Origin: JAGOBX01 sp017999075 [NCBI: Candidatus Babelota bacterium]
GTDB taxonomy: Bacteria > JAGOBX01
Direction: 5' to 3'
Length of the DNA: 6,009 nucleotides
Assembly: GCA_017999075.1 (NCBI GenBank)
Contig: JAGOBX010000244.1
Coordinates: 1 to 6,009, forward strand
The position numbers were made by a program, and so were the translations under genes. This document shows, piece after piece, positions 1-6,009 of this stretch. The notes beneath the pieces were generated by a model. The model did not search any database. It worked only from the letters and a program-made list of their open reading frames with translations, and had not been told where the DNA came from. How positions within the stretch are numbered: position 1 is the stretch's first letter; each line of letters starts with the position of its first letter.

Positions 1-303
1 AGTCCATTGCTGTTGTCTAGCTCCTTGTTTTTTATTTTTGCATTGCAGGTTAACTGAGTTAAATATCTCCCTTATATCTTTATCTCATATTACTTTGCTT
101 CCAACGCTTTGTCTTAATGAAAATTGTTTTTCGTATCATAATACATTCCTTTTTTCTGAAAGCAATACAAAAAATATTTTTGAAAAAAATGCAGGAAATA
201 AACACGAAAAATGCAGTAGGTGAAAGTGAAGTTTTTCAAAACATATATGTACGCTTGGTAAAACTTCTAAAAAGCCAAAAACTGCTCTATATTTTTTTGT
301 ATT

Positions 304-357
304 TTTGAAAAATTGCTGAAACCTAATATTTTATCGCATATTCAGAAATTTTTCAAA
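304..357. repeat. 17-bp inverted repeat with 20-nt loop
   Basis: The left arm is 304-320 and the right arm 341-357. The arms are complementary at 16 of 17 positions, with one mismatch at 315/346. The loop is 321-340. No T-run follows the stem on either strand, so it is not a standard intrinsic terminator. It may be a structured RNA element, a protein binding site or a relic of a small inverted-repeat element. The arms contain runs of A and T, but the outer TTTGA and inner CTGAA parts are not homopolymer, which makes pure chance less likely. Confidence 0.55.
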
Positions 358-458
358 TTCCTATTGCAGTTTTTGAGATAAATCAGCAGAGACTTTTGTT
401 GAATATATGAAGCATGAAGCAGACATTTATTCAAAATACAAGCAATATTATGGATATG

Positions 459-489
459 TTTTTTATATTGGTAAAAAAAATATAAAAAA
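459..489 (-). terminator. Candidate weak terminator hairpin (A/T only) after the gyrB unit
   Basis: An 11-bp perfect inverted repeat has arms at 459-469 and 479-489 and a 9-nt loop. It begins 11 nt past the stop codon of the last gene of the leftward unit, where a terminator would be expected. The stem is entirely A/T. On the minus strand T-runs lie in the 5' arm and loop, not after the stem, which argues against a normal intrinsic terminator. Position is the main support. Confidence 0.25.
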
Positions 490-500
490 AATGACGACTA

Positions 501-968
501 TTATTTATGCTCATTATTTGGAATCCATCCTGCAATATAATAGTTTCCATTTACAATCCCTACTGGCTGCCCTATTTCAAATTTCCCAGTAGCTTTATCA
601 GTTGAATATATTTTTAATAAAAAAACAGGATTAATATTTAATTTATATTTTTTTCCTGAAGCTAATTCTACATCCATTTTCTTTTCATTAAGAAATTTTT
701 CTATTTTAATTTCTTTTATATTTAATATATTTTGGGTTATATCCTCTGAAAATATTTTTGCTTGTTCAATTGCAATACTATCAGAACCTTCTAAATAATA
801 TAAATCAAAAATCTGTTTAGAATTTTTTTGTGTTATTCCTTTTTTATATAATTCTAAAAATTGTTCTGGACTTTTGGCATCTGAAATATTGGTTGTTTTT
901 TTATCACAAGAATATATCGCAAAAAGTATTAAAAATAAACATAAACACAAAATAAAATAATTTTTCAT
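501..968 (-). CDS. Small predicted lipoprotein of unknown function, 155 aa
   Basis: I do not recognise the family. The N-terminus is a lipoprotein signal peptide: Lys2, a hydrophobic core from about residue 4 to 19, and a lipobox-like IYSC ending at Cys21, the predicted lipidation site. The mature protein is about 135 residues. It has a helical, charged first half (SPEQFLELYKKG from about residue 34) and a second half with beta-like segments ending in NGNYYIAGWIP near the C-terminus. That outline resembles small NTF2-like or DUF4878-type lipoproteins, but this is only a guess from pattern. Residue +2 after the Cys is Asp, which in E. coli would hold the protein in the inner membrane. The gene is last in the leftward unit, 34 nt after the kdsA stop. 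No clear Shine-Dalgarno precedes the ATG, but the signal peptide begins exactly there, which supports this start. Confidence 0.8.
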   Translation of the reverse strand: MKNYFILCLCLFLILFAIYSCDKKTTNISDAKSPEQFLELYKKGITQKNSKQIFDLYYLEGSDSIAIEQAKIFSEDITQNILNIKEIKIEKFLNEKKMDVELASGKKYKLNINPVFLLKIYSTDKATGKFEIGQPVGIVNGNYYIAGWIPNNEHK

Positions 969-1002
969 AAAGAATGCTATTTCACTTTTTTTAATAGAAC
1001 AG

Positions 1003-1821
1003 CTAATTTTTTATTACAGAATCAATTTCAATAATTTTTGTCAGTAATGATTTTATTTTATTTAACGGCAGCATATTTTTTCCATCACTTAATGCTTTTT
1101 CAGGATTTGGATGGGTTTCTAAAAAAAGACCTGCTATTCCTACAGCAGTTGCGCTTCTTGCAAGAACATCAATATATTCTTTAATACCTCCGGAATGAGT
1201 GCCTTCTCCTCCTGGAATTTGAACGCTGTGAGTAACATCAAATATTACAGGATATCCTGTTTTTGACATTTCATACAGAGAACACATATCTACAATCCAC
1301 CGGTTATATCCAAAACAAACTCCCCGTTCAGTGAGAAGTATATTTCCGTTATTCTGTGATTCGATTTTTTTTATTGTATTTTTTATATCCCAGGGAGCTA
1401 AAAATTGTCCTTTTTTTATGTTAACGCATTTTTTACTTTTAGCAGCGGCAATTATCAAATCTGTCTGCCTGCATAAAAAAGCCGGTATTTGAATTATATC
1501 AGCTACTTCTGCTGCTGCCGGAACTTCTTCTTCTTTATGCACATCCACAAGCAAAGAAAGTCCTGTTTCAACTTTTACCTTTTCCAAAATTTTCAACCCT
1601 TTTTCAAGACCTGGACCTCTAAAACTTGATATAGAACTCCGGTTTGCTTTATCAAATGAACTTTTAAAAACAAAAGATATGTGCAATTGTTCTGTTAATT
1701 TTTTCAGAAAATGAGCAGTCTTTAAAACTATTTTTTCTGATTCTATAACACAAGGTCCTGCTATCAGAACTATTCTTGATTTATTTGAAAATTCAATGTT
1801 TCCGACTTTAATTTTTTTCAT
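1003..1821 (-). CDS. kdsA: 3-deoxy-D-manno-octulosonate 8-phosphate synthase (KDO8P synthase), metal-dependent type
   Basis: KdsA condenses phosphoenolpyruvate with arabinose 5-phosphate in the cytoplasm to give KDO 8-phosphate, the precursor of the KDO sugar of lipid A/LPS. At 272 aa it has the usual family length and covers the whole TIM-barrel. Visible signatures are AGPCVIESE (21-29), KSSFDKANRSS (53-63), FRGPGLE (67-73), IPAFLCRQTDL (112-122), KKGQFLAPWD (136-145), DVTHSVQ (195-201) and ETHPNPEKALSD (235-246). Cys24, His198, Glu235 and Asp246 have the same spacing as the metal ligands of the Aquifex aeolicus enzyme (Cys11, His185, Glu222, Asp233). The non-metal E. coli class has Asn in place of the Cys. 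The close relative DAHP synthase is unlikely, because the KANRSS and CRQTDL motifs are typical of KdsA. The ATG is preceded by GGAG at 1831-1834, adjoining the upstream stop codon. Confidence 0.97.
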   Translation of the reverse strand: MKKIKVGNIEFSNKSRIVLIAGPCVIESEKIVLKTAHFLKKLTEQLHISFVFKSSFDKANRSSISSFRGPGLEKGLKILEKVKVETGLSLLVDVHKEEEVPAAAEVADIIQIPAFLCRQTDLIIAAAKSKKCVNIKKGQFLAPWDIKNTIKKIESQNNGNILLTERGVCFGYNRWIVDMCSLYEMSKTGYPVIFDVTHSVQIPGGEGTHSGGIKEYIDVLARSATAVGIAGLFLETHPNPEKALSDGKNMLPLNKIKSLLTKIIEIDSVIKN

Positions 1822-1827
1822 AAAAAA

Positions 1828-5326
<3,499 letters not shown>

Positions 5327-5333
5327 CTAAAAA

Positions 5334-5339
5334 CCTCTC
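5334..5339 (-). promoter_or_regulatory. gyrB: Shine-Dalgarno of gyrB
   Basis: GAGAGG on the minus strand lies 10 nt before the gyrB ATG. The spacing is slightly long but acceptable, and no better site is present. Confidence 0.6.
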
Positions 5340-5389
5340 AACTATTTATCAGTTTTTCAATAATTTCAAATTAAATCAAAAAAAATTAC

Positions 5390-5417
5390 TTGAAAAATAT
5401 TATTATTAAATTAATAT
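5390..5417 (+). promoter_or_regulatory. Candidate sigma-70-type promoter for the DUF362 gene
   Basis: TTGAAA at 5390-5395 and TAATAT at 5412-5417 are separated by 16 nt. A start near 5424 would leave a leader of about 77 nt. A second option is the exact TATAAT at 5476-5481, which has no good -35 and would give a leader of only about 13 nt. In sequence this AT-rich, such matches arise easily. Confidence 0.3.
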
Positions 5418-5434
5418 TTATAAAATTATATTTA

Positions 5435-5462
5435 ATTATACTTATTTTATAAAATAATACAA
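5435..5462 (-). promoter_or_regulatory. Candidate sigma-70-type promoter for the gyrB unit
   Basis: On the minus strand, TTGTAT (5462-5457) is followed after 16 nt by an exact TATAAT (5440-5435). A second exact TATAAT lies at 5430-5425. The -35 keeps only the TTG of the consensus. The leader would be about 100 nt. Chance matches are likely in such AT-rich DNA. Confidence 0.3.
5442..5457. repeat. 16-bp perfect palindrome, operator-like
   Basis: The sequence at 5442-5457 equals its own reverse complement over all 16 bases, with no spacer. It lies between the proposed -35 and -10 of the gyrB promoter, where a repressor could act on both divergent genes. It is A/T only, so chance is a serious alternative. 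Confidence 0.35.
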
Positions 5463-5470
5463 ATCAATTT

Positions 5471-5484
5471 TTAATTATAATTAA
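5471..5484. repeat. 14-bp perfect palindrome upstream of the DUF362 gene
   Basis: The 14 bases at 5471-5484 equal their own reverse complement. The site includes the TATAAT at 5476-5481 and ends 16 nt before the DUF362 ATG. It is A/T only, so it may be accidental. Confidence 0.25.
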
Positions 5485-5500
5485 TTTATTTTAGAATAAA

Positions 5501-6009
5501 ATGACTTATAAAGTTGCAATTACAAAATCATGTTATGATAATTCTTTGGCTGATTTAAAAAAATGTATTGATTTAATAGGCGGAATAGAAAAATACGTTA
5601 AACAGAACGAAAAAATACTTATTAAACCTAATTTTTTAAGAGCAGGCAAAATTGAAGATGCTGTAACTACTCATCCAGAAATAATAAAATCATTATGCAT
5701 CACTGTTAAAGAAGCAGGCGGAATTCCCATAATAGGCGACAGTCCTGGAAAAGGTACAGTAGACAAACTTATTAATTCAATCGGATTAACTGAGTTTTTT
5801 AAAAAAAACAACATAAAAATAGTAGATTGTTATACTCCAGTAACAAAAAGAAAACAAATCCGAGGAAGAGAAATTAAATTTACTTTATTTAAAGGCATAG
5901 AAGAATCCGATAAAATATTTTCTGCCGCAAAATTAAAAACACACGGTCAAATGTTTTTTACAGGAGCAGTTAAAAATTTATTCGGGTTAGTGCCTGGAGC
6001 TTTAAAACC
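5501..6009 (+). CDS. DUF362 family protein, N-terminal 169 residues (runs off the right edge)
   Basis: The frame is open from the ATG at 5501 to the end of the window without a stop. It shows the hallmark segments of DUF362: ILIKPNFL (39-46), TTHPEII (56-62), IGDSPGKG (78-85), and the long conserved stretch 144-166 beginning KLKTHGQ and ending NLFGLVPG. DUF362 proteins have no firmly assigned general reaction. Many end in a ferredoxin-like domain with two 4Fe-4S clusters, which suggests a redox role; whether this one does lies outside the window. There is no signal peptide, so it is probably cytoplasmic. No clear Shine-Dalgarno precedes the ATG. It is divergent from gyrB, so a shared function with the gyrB unit is not implied. 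Confidence 0.9.
   Translation, partial: MTYKVAITKSCYDNSLADLKKCIDLIGGIEKYVKQNEKILIKPNFLRAGKIEDAVTTHPEIIKSLCITVKEAGGIPIIGDSPGKGTVDKLINSIGLTEFFKKNNIKIVDCYTPVTKRKQIRGREIKFTLFKGIEESDKIFSAAKLKTHGQMFFTGAVKNLFGLVPGALK

Larger units (their letters stand above)
1..500. other. Gene-free AT-rich left end, 500 bp
   Basis: No reading frame here looks like a real gene. The two short plus-strand frames (38-223 and 117-308) overlap each other, lack a Shine-Dalgarno sequence and encode no motif I recognise. The stretch lies downstream of the leftward gyrB unit, so it may hold that unit's 3' untranslated region. It contains a 17-bp inverted repeat at 304-320/341-357, a 13-bp direct repeat at 175-187 and 300-312, a 7-bp tandem duplication at 408-421, and an A/T-only hairpin at 459-489. 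It could be a decayed gene, an RNA gene or a simple spacer; the sequence does not decide between these. Confidence 0.6.

Noticed and set aside
38-308. Two short overlapping plus-strand reading frames of 61 and 63 codons
   Set aside because: They overlap each other, lack ribosome sites and recognisable motifs, and have the composition of random AT-rich DNA.
408-421. 7-bp tandem duplication and nearby short repeats suggesting a CRISPR or satellite array
   Set aside because: There are only two copies with no spacer structure, which is expected by chance or simple slippage.
407-592. Short plus-strand reading frame of 61 codons
   Set aside because: Its second half is antisense to the C-terminal codons of the small lipoprotein, which has a far better coding signature.
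901-908. DnaA-box-like TTATCACA
   Set aside because: It lacks one base of the 9-mer consensus, is isolated, and lies inside the small lipoprotein coding region.

Overview
This is an AT-rich stretch (above 70 % A+T by eye) from a diderm, LPS-making bacterium. The evidence for a diderm is a KDO-8-phosphate synthase gene (kdsA), two predicted lipoproteins, and a long GyrB of the E. coli type with the extra TOPRIM-region insert. The phylum cannot be fixed from the sequence alone. A low-GC Gram-negative or candidate-phylum lineage fits better than Firmicutes.

Layout. Positions 1-500 hold no convincing gene, but contain a 17-bp near-perfect inverted repeat (304-357) and an A/T-only hairpin (459-489). 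From 5323 down to 501, four genes lie on the minus strand in a tight order: gyrB (2819-5323), an endonuclease/exonuclease/phosphatase (EEP) family lipoprotein (1828-2826), kdsA (1003-1821) and a small lipoprotein of unknown function (501-968). gyrB and the EEP gene overlap by 8 nt, the EEP gene and kdsA are 6 nt apart with the kdsA Shine-Dalgarno touching the EEP stop codon, and the last gap is 34 nt, so they probably form one transcription unit. An extremely AT-rich 177-bp divergent region (5324-5500) with two perfect palindromes separates this unit from a plus-strand DUF362-family gene. That gene starts at 5501 and runs off the right edge.

How the genes relate. DNA gyrase subunit B is a cytoplasmic housekeeping enzyme. 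The next gene encodes a surface or periplasmic nuclease-like lipoprotein, and kdsA makes the KDO precursor for lipid A/LPS. No single pathway links them. The link is physical: translational coupling and probably a shared promoter, which would tie cell-envelope genes to gyrase expression.

Nothing here is clearly a new defence or mobile system. The most unusual points are the coupling of a secreted nuclease-like lipoprotein to gyrB, the metal-dependent class of KdsA, and the structured but gene-free left end.
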